Positions 33,976-42,070 of a stretch of DNA of 64,000 nt are shown here, in pieces. The translations under genes and the position numbers were made by a program. Under the pieces are notes generated by a model. The model saw only the letters and a program-made list of their open reading frames with translations. It ran no database searches and was not told the origin of the DNA. Numbering within the stretch: the stretch's first letter is position 1; each line of letters starts with the position of its first letter. Origin of the DNA: Gordoniibacillus chartarius. GTDB lineage: Bacteria; Bacillota; Bacilli; Paenibacillales; NBRC-103111. The stretch is taken from the NCBI RefSeq assembly GCF_042432825.1, contig NZ_JBHLWN010000046.1:1-64000 (forward strand). Direction: 5' to 3'.

Positions 33976-35160
33976 TCACAGATCGATTCGTTGGATTTGC
34001 CAACCGTCATAGAAGGGTATATGAATGAGATGGAAGGTTAGTGTTGCCCGCTGAGCTGTGCGGCTGTCTTCCCGGTACAAGCCGGCGCCGACAACGACGG
34101 TGCTCTCGGTCTGCTGACGATCCGAGCGGATGGAAGACGACTTCGGAAGCTCGTCTTCGCGGCGAATGAGCTGAATCCGGCTCTCGTGGAACTTGTCCGG
34201 CAGCAGAAGGTGCCAATCTCTTTCCGAGGAGACGGCCTGAAGCAGTTGTTCGTCGTGCTGGTTGTAGGCGATGATGAAGAGCTCGGCCATCCGCTCCGGA
34301 TCGAGAGCGGTCAAATACGGACCAAGCAGACCGGCCGCTTTGTGAGCCATCGTCTGATGGGCGAGATCCAGATTCGCTTTGCCATGTGTCGTGCTGCCTG
34401 CAAAATGGATGCAAAAATGTCCGCTGAAGCCGTTATCCGGGATCCCGTCCCCGCCATGCGGCTTGCCGTTCATCGATGCCGCATACAGCTTGTCGTTGTA
34501 GCGAAGCACCACCGCCCGGCGATCCCAGCTCCAGCTGCCGCCGTAGATGCGCTTCATCGTTTCCGAGTCCTGGCGAGTGAGCGGCTGCGCATCCGCGTGC
34601 GAGCTTCCGGCGCGCCGCTGCGCGCGGAACGCGAGCCCCGTCTCGACGTCGATGACGTCGAATTTGGCCATGCGAGGCACCGCGCTCCGGGCCTCGCTCC
34701 ACGGCAGCAGCGCCCCGTAATGGCGGGCGCGCAGCGATTCCCTGGCGGCGCTTAGCTCGCGCCGCCACTTCTCGGGCGTCCGCAGCCGGACGCCCTTGGC
34801 GGCATCGACGACCGTGCCGTCGTCGTCGATGCCGTAGCTGCCGTTCGTGCCCGGCCAGGCCACGAACGTGTCCAGCAGCTCCGCGCGCACGTGCGCAGGC
34901 GGAGCCGCGTCCGCATCCGCGCGAACCGCTTCCTCCAGCGCCTGCCGCAGGCCGCTGTCCTTGCGCTCTTCGCGCGTCTCATAGCTGGCGGTGCGTGACG
35001 CCCGCACCGACAACACCACGGCGTCGCGGTCCGGATGGTCCGCCCCCGCGGCGCCCGCTGCATTCGTGACCGCAGCTGCATTTCCGCTGGCCGCTACCGT
35101 CAGCCATAAAGCCACGGCAGCCGCCGCTCCTGTGAATGTACCTGTTCGAAACATCGTCAC
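33976..35160 (-). CDS. Secreted protein with an uncharacterised conserved domain
   Basis: A 394-residue protein with an N-terminal hydrophobic segment (about 8-30) that looks like a signal peptide. The region from about 95 to 250 has a striking set of motifs: FDVIDVETG, RRAGSSHADAQPLT, YGGSWSWDRRAVVL and GFSGHFCIHFAGSTTHG. The clustered His, Cys and Asp residues there suggest metal binding or peptidase-like chemistry. I recall similar motif strings in other Firmicutes wall-associated proteins but cannot name the family. The gene is unusually G+C-rich in its first half. GTG 35160 or ATG 35154 is the start; the ribosome site GGGAGG lies in the arm of a hairpin (35162-35233). Confidence 0.6.
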   Translation of the reverse strand: MTMFRTGTFTGAAAAVALWLTVAASGNAAAVTNAAGAAGADHPDRDAVVLSVRASRTASYETREERKDSGLRQALEEAVRADADAAPPAHVRAELLDTFVAWPGTNGSYGIDDDGTVVDAAKGVRLRTPEKWRRELSAARESLRARHYGALLPWSEARSAVPRMAKFDVIDVETGLAFRAQRRAGSSHADAQPLTRQDSETMKRIYGGSWSWDRRAVVLRYNDKLYAASMNGKPHGGDGIPDNGFSGHFCIHFAGSTTHGKANLDLAHQTMAHKAAGLLGPYLTALDPERMAELFIIAYNQHDEQLLQAVSSERDWHLLLPDKFHESRIQLIRREDELPKSSSIRSDRQQTESTVVVGAGLYREDSRTAQRATLTFHLIHIPFYDGWQIQRIDL

Positions 35161-35161
35161 A

Positions 35162-35233
35162 AAAGCCTCCCGTTCCTATCGGTATCCTGTCACAGTATTC
35201 GCGTAACCGGGACCGATTATCACAGGAGGCTTT
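35162..35233 (-). promoter_or_regulatory. Hairpin that includes the ribosome binding site of the downstream gene
   Basis: Read on the minus strand, AAAGCCTCC pairs perfectly with GGAGGCTTT, and an inner ATCGG/CCGAT pair closes the stem further. The 3' arm ends in TTTTG, like a terminator for the upstream SLH/PrcB-like gene. The same arm also contains the GGGAGG that precedes the start of the next gene (35160/35154). It could be a plain terminator, a translational lid, or both. Confidence 0.55.
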
Positions 35234-35273
35234 CTCGTTAACGCCGTTAATTTCAACTTGACATGTGCAGCTG

Positions 35274-36107
35274 TTACTTAACGGGCTTCAGTTCGATTTT
35301 CCAATCGGATCCTACATATGCCGTTGCTTGAACATCGCTAATCACTTGAGCGTTTATCGAGCCCGGCTTCGGCTCGTGCAGCGAATATCGGATCACGGCA
35401 ATTCCGGAGGGGGCTGTGCCTTCGAAATCGATCCCTTCAATCTTCACCGAATAGCCAGCAGTCGGGCGAGCGGGCCATGTCAGCGTAACCAGATCGACGC
35501 CTTCTGCGGCTTTAGTGCGTTCCATCAACACGGGCTGCTCCTTTTGATCGTCTTTGCTTTCGTTTTTCAAAAATGTGATCGCCTTGGTGATCAGCTGTGC
35601 GGCTTTGGAGCGGCTCAGCTCGGCTTTGCTTCCGGCCGCGTCGCCAAACAGCGTGGCAGGAGGCTCCTGCTCCGTCTTGGCACGCAAGCCCTCTATGAGC
35701 AGCGAAGCGAACGCGCCTTCCGTCAAATTCGCATTCGGATCCAGGCTCCGCGGCAGCGTCAGCCCGTTGTGGAAAGCGATAATCATCGACTGCGCATACC
35801 ACGCGTCATTCGCCACATGGTCGAACATATCCGTTGCCACCGGTTCTTTGATAAAACGAAGCGCATCCAAATTCAGCCCTAAGCCTTTCACAATCATGTG
35901 TATTCCTTGGGCCAGCGTCATCGTGCCGCGCGGGTTAAACTGTGATTCTGTAATGCCGTTAATAATTCCTGCTTGCGACAATGCGTTAATCTCCGCCTCG
36001 GCCGGATCACCTTTCGTGTCCTCGAAGCCATAGGCCGATGCGCCGCCGACAGCCACAGAGAGGACGACGGCCCCGATCAGCGTAACTCTTTTCCATTTGT
36101 TGTTCAT
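35274..36107 (-). CDS. Secreted SLH-like protein with PrcB-type C-terminal domain
   Basis: A 277-residue protein with a signal peptide (about 1-27). Residues about 30-180 look like degenerate S-layer homology repeats (AEAEINALSQAGIINGI, FNPRGTMTLAQGIHMIVKGLG). The C-terminal part, about 200-275 (TAGYSVKIEGID, EPKPGSINAQVISDVQATAYV), follows the pattern of the PrcB C-terminal domain. It would be a wall-attached protein; the SLH part binds secondary wall polymer in other species. Start supported by GAGGTGATC upstream. It is read in the same direction as the following gene and separated from it by a hairpin. Confidence 0.7.
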   Translation of the reverse strand: MNNKWKRVTLIGAVVLSVAVGGASAYGFEDTKGDPAEAEINALSQAGIINGITESQFNPRGTMTLAQGIHMIVKGLGLNLDALRFIKEPVATDMFDHVANDAWYAQSMIIAFHNGLTLPRSLDPNANLTEGAFASLLIEGLRAKTEQEPPATLFGDAAGSKAELSRSKAAQLITKAITFLKNESKDDQKEQPVLMERTKAAEGVDLVTLTWPARPTAGYSVKIEGIDFEGTAPSGIAVIRYSLHEPKPGSINAQVISDVQATAYVGSDWKIELKPVK

Positions 36108-36230
36108 CGTTGATCACCTCAACGTTGTTAACGTTATATGTTTTCAGAATGTTTCAGCATCCGGTATAAAATGCATGCCTATGTTACAATACCACTAAAG
36201 CCAGTCATGTCATGCTGGAGGTCTTGGTTC

Positions 36231-37082
36231 ATGAGCATTGTAAAATGGGGCATACTCGGCTGTGCGTCCATTGCCGTCCGTTCCTTTATTCCCGCTGTCG
36301 AAAGGTCCGAGCTGAATTCGGTTGTCGCCGTCGCCAGCAGAGATGCGGCAAAAGCCCAATCCGTCGCCGCCGAGCACCGTATTCCGAAAGCTTACGGCAG
36401 CTATTTGGAGCTCCTTGCCGATCCGGATATCGACGCCGTCTACATCCCGCTGCCGAATCACCTGCACCGCGAATGGACGATCCGTGCCGCTCGCGCCGGC
36501 AAGCACGTCCTCTGCGAGAAGCCGCTGTCCGTATCGGAGCGGCACGCCGTACAGATGGTCGAAGCCTGCGAGCAGTTCGGCGTTATTTTCTGCAGGAGAG
36601 CATGCTGTACCGGTATCACCCCCGCTACGAGCGTGTACGGGAGATCATCCGGTCCGGCGAAATTGGCGAGGTGCGCGGCATCCACGGCGTATACACCTTC
36701 GATAAATCGGAGGCTGCCGGGGACATCCGGTTTTCGCTGGAGATGGGCGGGGGAGGCTTGTACGACGTCGGCTGCTACTTGTTCAGCGCCGCGCGCTTTG
36801 TGCTTGACGTGGAGCCTGCTGCCGTCCGCGTTTCAATTGAGGGAACACCTCAACCCGAACCTCATCGTCACCGTCCGCGGCGAGAAAAGGGAAGAGGAGG
36901 CGGAGCTCATGAATTTGTGGCTTATCCAGTTGGACGCGTTTGCGAATACGGTCTTGCATGGCATTGTTCATCCATACAGCCCTTGGGATGCCGTTCACAA
37001 TATGAAAGTCATCGACGCTTGTCTGAAGTCCGCACAGGAGGAGAGGCGGGTTGCCATTTTGCCGTTAGGTACGGTGTTGTAG
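36231..37082 (+). pseudogene. Broken Gfo/Idh/MocA-family oxidoreductase gene
   Basis: ATG 36231 (GGAGG upstream) encodes a good Rossmann half: WGILGCASIA, YIPLPNHLHREW and AGKHVLCEKPLSVSE. Near 36590 the frame shifts by one base, and the protein continues in another frame as SMLYRYHPRYERVREIIRSG and MGGGGLYDVGCYLFSA until about 36850. The expected middle of the substrate domain is missing, and the original frame resumes with NPNLIVTVRGEKREEEAELM to TAG 37082. At least one frameshift and one deletion are needed to explain this. An intact family member lies at 27583. Confidence 0.82.
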
Positions 37083-37192
37083 AGGAGCTTGGAGGGAGGA
37101 GGTCGGCCGGTTCTCGGTTCAGGACGACCTCCGTTATTTCCCGGGCGAGCGCAGAAATCCCAACGGTTCGACAGCGTTCCGCTTGCGGTGCG

Positions 37193-37507
37193 CTACACGA
37201 TTCGGATGCCGACAACGTGGTCGAACACCGTCTCCTTATCAATCAGGAAAATAAAATCTTCTTCCTTCTTCGAAGCACGGCGTTCTTGATACACCTCAAT
37301 GAAGGGGCCCTCGATCTGCTGCCGGCATTCCTTATCGGCATAAAGCTTTCCTTCCTCTACCTGTCTCAGCGCATCGATCAGCGCATCCTTGCGGGATGCT
37401 TCAGTGTTGATCTTCGTATACACGGTTCCTACGGCATCATGATCCTTCAAGATGATCATTACTTTTTTTTGCGAGCTTTTATTGGTTAATGATTTTGTTT
37501 TCTGCAT
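37193..37507 (-). CDS. Hypothetical protein (104 aa)
   Basis: A 104-residue highly charged protein without signal peptide or membrane segment (KKVMIILKDHDAVGTVYTKINTEASRK, abbreviated KKVMIILKD). Alternating charged and hydrophobic residues suggest a small alpha/beta fold. AAAGGAGC lies about 9 bases before the ATG, supporting expression. It stands alone between the broken oxidoreductase gene and tRNA-Val. No family recognised. Confidence 0.6.
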   Translation of the reverse strand: MQKTKSLTNKSSQKKVMIILKDHDAVGTVYTKINTEASRKDALIDALRQVEEGKLYADKECRQQIEGPFIEVYQERRASKKEEDFIFLIDKETVFDHVVGIRIV

Positions 37508-37715
37508 GTCGGGATGCTCCTTTGTTCAAAAAATATATTGCGTACCAAGCGTCTGTATAGCTTATGTTGGGACACTTACCCCGGACTAGGCGAATCGGCA
37601 GAAGCGGCGGTCGCCTAATGTTGTTTAGGTTGCAGGTGTGGGGCAAAGGTGGAGGAGGGGATGTAGTGACGCGGCAGTTTAATGAAGCGATGCCATCTGA
37701 TGTATGTTCTGCCTG

Positions 37716-37744
37716 TTGACATGCAAACGGATTTTTGGTAGGAT
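37716..37744 (+). promoter_or_regulatory. Sigma-A promoter of tRNA-Val
   Basis: TTGACA (37716-37721), exactly 17 bp, TAGGAT (37739-37744), 40 bp upstream of the tRNA. Confidence 0.8.
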
Positions 37745-37784
37745 AACACTTGTCGCCGCTAAATTTCTGCGGGATCTATCATAT

Positions 37785-37857
37785 GACTCGGTAGCTCAGC
37801 CGGGAGAGCACCATCTTGACAGGGTGGGGGTCGCTGGTTCGAACCCAGTCCGAGTCA
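37785..37857 (+). tRNA. tRNA-Val (GAC)
   Basis: A 73-nt cloverleaf. Acceptor GACTCGG/CCGAGTC, anticodon loop TTGACAG with anticodon GAC, T-loop GGTTCGAACCC. CCA is not encoded. It marks the left edge of a lower-G+C accessory stretch. Confidence 0.95.
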
Positions 37858-37865
37858 TAACAACA

Positions 37866-37898
37866 GAAAGCCGCGTCCCATAAGGGCTCGCGGCTTTC
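37866..37898 (+). terminator. Hairpin after tRNA-Val
   Basis: GAAAGCCGCG pairs perfectly with CGCGGCTTTC. The T tract is short (TTTCGTCGTT), so termination is likely but weaker than at the other tRNA operon. Confidence 0.7.
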
Positions 37899-38099
37899 GT
37901 CGTTGATATACTCTTTTGTAGTACAGTAATGATTTCGTGAAATTGGGGACCTAAGGGCTTGAGGCGATTTATTGCCGCCGCGGCAAGGAATTGCTTCAAA
38001 GAACCAACGGCAAAGAAATGCTTCAAATCTGGAAGTAAAAACAGCAGCTGGTGGCAGTCTTATTTCAGATATTTTCTATCGTACTTAATCAACCTTTCA

Positions 38100-38963
38100 C
38101 TATAGATGTCTTAACTTTTCCGGATTGGCGACATTATAGATCGTTTCGATCTTATGATCCCGATAAGCAAAAGAATACACATATTGAATTCCTTCGCTCA
38201 AACGAATGCGGATTCCTGGGAGCCCATTCACCACGAGGAACGAGTACGTAAATTTACCCGAATGTTTGTTGATCATATTTTGATGAAGCTTCAGCACTTG
38301 CTCAAATCCGACAACAGGCACTTGTGCCGCGCTTACTTTGCCTCCGCCGTCCGAGTAGAACACAACATTGTCACTAACCAGTTCAAGAAGCTTGGTCGTA
38401 TTTCCTTGCAGCAGCGATTTCACAAACTCTTTAATCGTCTCCTCCGCAATGGAAACCGACGGTTGTTGGTCTTGGTCGAAATGGATGCTTTTTTTTGCGC
38501 GGTGGAAAATTTGCCGGCAATTTGCACTGCTTTTCCCGACAATATCGGCAATCTCTTCAAACGAATAATGGAAAATCTCTCGAAGAAGAAAAACCGCCCT
38601 TTCCGTTGCACTCAGTTGCTGCAGAAGCAGAAGATAGGCCGTGGAAATCGACTCGGACCGCAAATACTTATTGGATGGATCGTTGTCCGAAGCTCCTTTT
38701 TCAATCAGGGGTTCCGGAAGCCATGGACCGACGTACATTTCCCGTTTTTTGGCCGACGAGCGCAAAAGATCAAGACAACGATTCGTTACGATTTTGTATA
38801 GGAACGCCCTTTCGTTTCGGATTGTCCCGACGTCAGACAGCCCGTCATAGCTCAAAAAAGCATCTTGTACGATATCTTCCGCATCCATGACGCTGCCGAG
38901 CATTCGATAGGCTAACGAAAACAGCTCCGTTTTATAACGTTTATATAATTCCTCTGTGCTCAT
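38100..38963 (-). CDS. ECF41-type sigma factor with fused SnoaL-like C-terminal domain
   Basis: This 287-residue extracytoplasmic-function sigma factor has sigma-2 (about 5-70, DAEDIVQDAFL) and sigma-4 (about 108-160, LREIFHYSFEEIADIVG) followed by an NTF2/SnoaL-like extension of about 125 residues. The three ECF41 hallmarks are present: WLPEPL (81-86) in the linker, DGGGK (205-209), and NPEKL (280-284) near the C-terminus. In this group the extension replaces an anti-sigma factor and modulates activity. ATG 38963 has GGAGAGG upstream. The gene overlaps the end of the oxidoreductase gene by 23 bp and is therefore co-translated with it. Confidence 0.92.
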   Translation of the reverse strand: MSTEELYKRYKTELFSLAYRMLGSVMDAEDIVQDAFLSYDGLSDVGTIRNERAFLYKIVTNRCLDLLRSSAKKREMYVGPWLPEPLIEKGASDNDPSNKYLRSESISTAYLLLLQQLSATERAVFLLREIFHYSFEEIADIVGKSSANCRQIFHRAKKSIHFDQDQQPSVSIAEETIKEFVKSLLQGNTTKLLELVSDNVVFYSDGGGKVSAAQVPVVGFEQVLKLHQNMINKHSGKFTYSFLVVNGLPGIRIRLSEGIQYVYSFAYRDHKIETIYNVANPEKLRHL

Positions 38964-40245
38964 AAAAGGCATTCCTCTCCTTACCCTCAAGGGAGAGCAT
39001 ATGTTGTATGGCTCTTTTGGCGCTTGCCGTCGCGGCATCGACCAATACTTCACCGTGCGACGCCCATTCTCCTGCTACGTATAATCCTTGTATTTCCGGT
39101 ACAGCGGGTCCGGGATTCTCAGAACGTTTCATATGCATAAAGTCGTGACAAACCGTCATTTTAGGAAGGTATTGCTTGACAATCAATTCTTCCCGCCATC
39201 CCGGCTGCATCAAATCCAGCACGCCTTCCAGTTCTTGCAAATCTCTATCCGGGTCCGGTTCTTTCCCTTGGTTCTTTATGAGCGAAATGACTTGCGCGCC
39301 ATCGTCGCTTAGATAAGCCGCACGCGAATAATTGCTAAAAAGCACGGTCTGATCAATCCCGTAAGCAAATTGTTGCTTAGGCTTGGGAAGCCGTTTCAAG
39401 GCCACGTCCAGGCAAGCCGCGGTGACCTCAATCGCCTGTTCTTTCCAGGTATGAAGGGCGGTTTTTTCCGCAAAGGGCACCAGCTCATTTGCGATAGCAG
39501 GCGATGTGGCGAGAATAACATGGTGCGTATCGATTTTCGTTCCGTCTTCACAGAGAACCTGCCGTATGATCCCGCCTCGAGTATCGATAGACGAGACTTT
39601 GGTATTGGTTAATAACCGCACTCCCAGATCGGATGCCTTTTTCCGCAATTCCTCGATCAATTCGCCCCAGCCACGATCCAGGTACAACGCGCCTTTAAGG
39701 GCATTTTGCAGCTGCTTCAATACAGGACCAGCGGCTGGCAAATCCGGCCCGACCACATAACTGGCGGCACGAAGCAATGAATAAAAGATATTGCGCACCA
39801 TGGGATCTCGCACATTCCCTTCGACCCATTCGCGGATACTGATCCGGTCAAATTGACGAGTATCCGCTTTTTTAACTTTCATAAGACAGGAAGCAAACTC
39901 CATCTTTCCTTTCCAAGACAACAGCGGGGTCGTAAACAAGGATTTCATATCCGAAGGCAAGGTGCTCAATTTCCCTTTCCAAACGCCATAAGCGAACGAT
40001 GAAGGCCGCTTTCCTTGCAAGGTCAGCCCCAATTCCCGGAAAGTCGCGTACGCATCTCCCTTATACAAGGAATGCGCGCCCAAATTGAAGTAAGCTCCTT
40101 TCTTCTTATTGGAAATGGCTCGGCCGCCTAAGCGATTCTGTTTTTCAATGACCACCGTTTGTTTCCCGGCTTTTGCTGCGTAAATAGCAGCGGTTAAACC
40201 CGCAATTCCTCCGCCAACCACAACCACATCGACCTTTTGCATCAC
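38941..40245 (-). CDS. FAD-dependent amine-oxidase/phytoene-desaturase-type oxidoreductase
   Basis: A 434-residue flavoprotein. The FAD motif VVVVGGGIAGLTAAIYAAKAG is at the N-terminus (first 20 residues after MMQKVD), followed by EKQNRLGGRA. The C-terminal FAD motif is GLYVAGEWASHGEVLVDAATASAKRA. It belongs to the NAD(P)-binding/protoporphyrinogen-oxidase-like group; the substrate is unknown. Start GTG 40245 or ATG 40242. ECF41 sigma genes are typically linked to a carboxymuconolactone decarboxylase, oxidoreductase or epimerase, and this enzyme fills the oxidoreductase place. It is likely the target and co-transcribed partner of the sigma factor. Confidence 0.88.
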   Translation of the reverse strand: MMQKVDVVVVGGGIAGLTAAIYAAKAGKQTVVIEKQNRLGGRAISNKKKGAYFNLGAHSLYKGDAYATFRELGLTLQGKRPSSFAYGVWKGKLSTLPSDMKSLFTTPLLSWKGKMEFASCLMKVKKADTRQFDRISIREWVEGNVRDPMVRNIFYSLLRAASYVVGPDLPAAGPVLKQLQNALKGALYLDRGWGELIEELRKKASDLGVRLLTNTKVSSIDTRGGIIRQVLCEDGTKIDTHHVILATSPAIANELVPFAEKTALHTWKEQAIEVTAACLDVALKRLPKPKQQFAYGIDQTVLFSNYSRAAYLSDDGAQVISLIKNQGKEPDPDRDLQELEGVLDLMQPGWREELIVKQYLPKMTVCHDFMHMKRSENPGPAVPEIQGLYVAGEWASHGEVLVDAATASAKRAIQHMLSLEGKERNAFYEHRGII

Positions 40246-40274
40246 TCATCATCCCTTCGCAATTTTACCTGTAT

Positions 40275-40301
40275 GACGGGGAAGGGATGTGAAGTGTGAC
40301 A
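40275..40301 (-). promoter_or_regulatory. ECF41-type promoter of the oxidoreductase-sigma operon
   Basis: On the minus strand TGTCACA (40301-40295) is separated by exactly 16 bp from CGTC (40278-40275), 30 bp upstream of the operon start codon. This equals the published ECF41 consensus (TGTCACA, 16 bp, CGTC). Autoregulation is inferred. Confidence 0.88.
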
Positions 40302-40575
40302 GATACGCAAAAAAATTTTACGGTGAATTTCTTCGCTTCACCACTATCTATGATACGGTTCTCCTTACACGCTATAACGGCTAAAAATAGAGACAAGGCC
40401 ATCCGTGCAGAATGAACTGACCAATCTTGAGGATTGTACTACAAGGTTGATTTAGATATAGCTTGTTTATTGCTCAAAGTAAAGAACAAATAGCCAGAGT
40501 CATCCTATTTGGGTAGATTTTTCTTTTATATTTGGTGGTATAATGTTCCAAATGGCTCCGTGAGGAAGATGAAGA

Positions 40576-40866
40576 ATGGGAATTGCAGTAAGCTTCAAAT
40601 TGTTAAATCAAAGAGGAACTTTGGCGTCTTACGGTTATGGCAAGGATTTCGATAATTTTGATGGTGTCATTGAGATTAATTTGAGTAAGCACGTAGGCGA
40701 CGAGATAACAAGTGAAAACGAACAAGGTATAAGATTCGATGTTGTAACTCCCTGTGAAAGTGAGTGGAAGGATTATGGCTTGGCTGGAAGGGTCTTCGTA
40801 AGGATACTTAGGCATGACAAGGAACATGGGAGCTATCCTGAAAAGGGTGGTCATTTTGAAGGATGA
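40576..40866 (+). CDS. Hypothetical protein (96 aa) in AT-rich region
   Basis: A 96-residue soluble protein beginning MGIAVSFKLLNQRG, with VIEINLSKHVGDEI and a C-terminal GSYPEKGGHFEG. GAGGAAGATGAAG upstream acts as ribosome site. Base composition is clearly lower in G+C than the genes left of 38 kb, suggesting acquired DNA. Its last codons overlap the probable start of the next small gene. Similar short proteins occur in variable regions of Bacillales; some neighbours of polymorphic toxins look like this, but no toxin gene is visible here. Confidence 0.55.
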   Translation: MGIAVSFKLLNQRGTLASYGYGKDFDNFDGVIEINLSKHVGDEITSENEQGIRFDVVTPCESEWKDYGLAGRVFVRILRHDKEHGSYPEKGGHFEG

Positions 40867-41044
40867 TCAAGCATTCATTGAGTATGGAAAAGACAGTGTA
40901 ATTTTATGGGATGTTATTGCTCTCTCAAATGAGCAATTTTTGAAAGGTGGTTTTTTAGCAGAAATTCTCCTCAAAGGATTTCTGAGTATTTATAATGTTT
41001 GGGATAAAGGTAGGGGGCGACAATCCTGGCATTATCAATCATAG
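40856..41044 (+). CDS. Hypothetical protein (about 62 aa) in AT-rich region
   Basis: A short acidic/hydrophobic protein (ALSNEQFLKGGFLAEILLKGF). The best start is TTG 40856, which has AAGGGTGG upstream; in-frame ATGs at 40814 and 40826 have no such site. It overlaps the preceding gene by 11 bp. The small size and lack of recognisable motifs leave open whether this is a complete gene or the C-terminal remnant of a longer one. Confidence 0.4.
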   Translation: MKDDQAFIEYGKDSVILWDVIALSNEQFLKGGFLAEILLKGFLSIYNVWDKGRGRQSWHYQS

Positions 41045-41056
41045 GAGAGGCGAACA

Positions 41057-41351
41057 TTGTGTGAAAATGTTCAACCGATTACATTTGAGCAAGAAAAAAG
41101 AATTGCGGGAGAAGCGGCCTTGGAAACATTGAAGCCTTTTATCAAAAGCCCAACAATTCCAATATTACGTGAAGAGTATGCAGAATGCTTTTTTTTAGAA
41201 ATAGAGAGATTAAGGGGCCTCCGGAACAAGTTCTTAGATGGCATCGGGCATACGCAGTTAGCAAAAAAAAGGAGGCTTAAGGTTTATCGCCGACTTTTCA
41301 GATGAACTAGAGAAACTACATAAGTACATCCAGGTAATATCCAATCATTAG
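41057..41351 (+). pseudogene. Small gene with two homopolymer frameshifts
   Basis: The frame from about 41057 (RBS AGGAGAGG; a non-ATG start is likely) reads ENVQPITFEQEKRI and PTIPILREEYAECFF. It then leaves frame at a run of eight T (about 41190). In the next frame IKGPPEQVLRWHRAYAVSKK continues to a run of eight A (about 41264), after which the third frame reads GLRFIADFSDELEKLHKYI and stops at TAG 41349. Two single-base changes in homopolymers would restore one protein of about 97 residues. Real decay and sequencing error both fit. Confidence 0.55.
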
Positions 41352-41460
41352 GATAAATGTGAAAAATTTGCTATCCTATATAAGTGCCTAAAATTTACTA
41401 TGTCATTAACAAATGAAATTAACATGTACATATACATAAATGTATTCCAATAGTTCTCTG

Positions 41461-41590
41461 ATGGGGAATCAATTTAAAGGAATTTGATGAAGAAGATGCT
41501 TTACTTCATTTTGATGTTTGTGGTAAAGATTTAAGCGTAATTCCAATAGATGTTGCCTGTTGTAAGGATGGATATGAGTATGGAAGATAG
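41461..41590 (+). pseudogene. Gene fragment, unidentified
   Basis: After ATGGGGAATCAATTT a one-base shift opens KEFDEEDALLHFDVCGKDL and SVIPIDVACCKDGYEYGR, ending at TAG 41588. The amino-acid pattern looks coding, but the piece is short and lacks a clear start, so I treat it as a remnant. The next gene starts inside it in another frame. Confidence 0.35.
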
Positions 41591-41876
41591 AAGATCAGTA
41601 AAAGCCAGGATCGAGTGGTATAAAGATCCTAAAAACTATCCCATGAATGTGTGGCTTCGAGACATTATTGTAAATTACGGTGAACTTAAGGATAGGACAT
41701 TTACAGGGCAATCTTGGACTATTTTGGTCAGAGTCACTGGTCTTATTGAAAATACGTGGAATACATACGCTGATGTTGCATTTCTAGTTGATGAGGCTCC
41801 TTGGAACTTACTTGAAGAGGGACACACCTTCAAGCTTTGGGCTGGAAAAGATATTGCTATAGTTACAATTCTATAA
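41574..41876 (+). CDS. Hypothetical protein (100 aa) in AT-rich region
   Basis: A 100-residue soluble protein (MSMEDRRSVKARIEWYKD, TFTGQSWTILVRVTGLIEN, APWNLLEEGHTFKLWAGKD). The C-terminal LLEEGHTFKLWAGKDIAIVTIL resembles the end of small beta-barrel proteins. ATG 41574 follows AAGGATGG; an in-frame ATG at 41550 is possible. AT-rich like its neighbours. Small proteins of this sort sit in variable immunity-gene arrays, but that role is only a guess. Confidence 0.55.
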   Translation: MSMEDRRSVKARIEWYKDPKNYPMNVWLRDIIVNYGELKDRTFTGQSWTILVRVTGLIENTWNTYADVAFLVDEAPWNLLEEGHTFKLWAGKDIAIVTIL

Positions 41877-41930
41877 TCTTCGGAGAAGCTTATCATGAAA
41901 ATGATGTGGTGTTGACGATGTAAGTCTGAG

Positions 41931-42050
41931 ATGCCTATGTTAGTTGAAGATGAATACGCAAGGATTTATGAACTTTATTATGAATGCTTTAAAGCAACTA
42001 AGTAATTTACACAGGAACATGGATTGCCCTTTGAAAATAAATTTGCATGA
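41931..42050 (+). pseudogene. Truncated gene with in-frame nonsense codon
   Basis: MPMLVEDEYARIYELYYEC reads to KATK, then TAA (42003-42005), and the same frame continues as FTQEHGLPFENKFA to TGA 42050. The continuity of sense across the stop suggests that a Glu or similar codon mutated to TAA. The rest of the gene is absent. I recall a conserved small-protein family with the N-terminus EDEYxxIxELYxECxxATKxF, but cannot verify it. Confidence 0.45.
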
Positions 42051-42070
42051 TTTGGAATGGTTGATTTTTT

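Noticed and set aside
34186..34755. Plus-strand frame opposite the secreted protein at 33976
   Set aside because: It is the complement of a gene with signal peptide and conserved motifs; no start signal of its own.
37796..38026. Minus-strand reading frame containing RTGFEPATPTLSR
   Set aside because: The stretch is the reverse of tRNA-Val; this peptide is a well-known artefact of reading through a tRNA gene.
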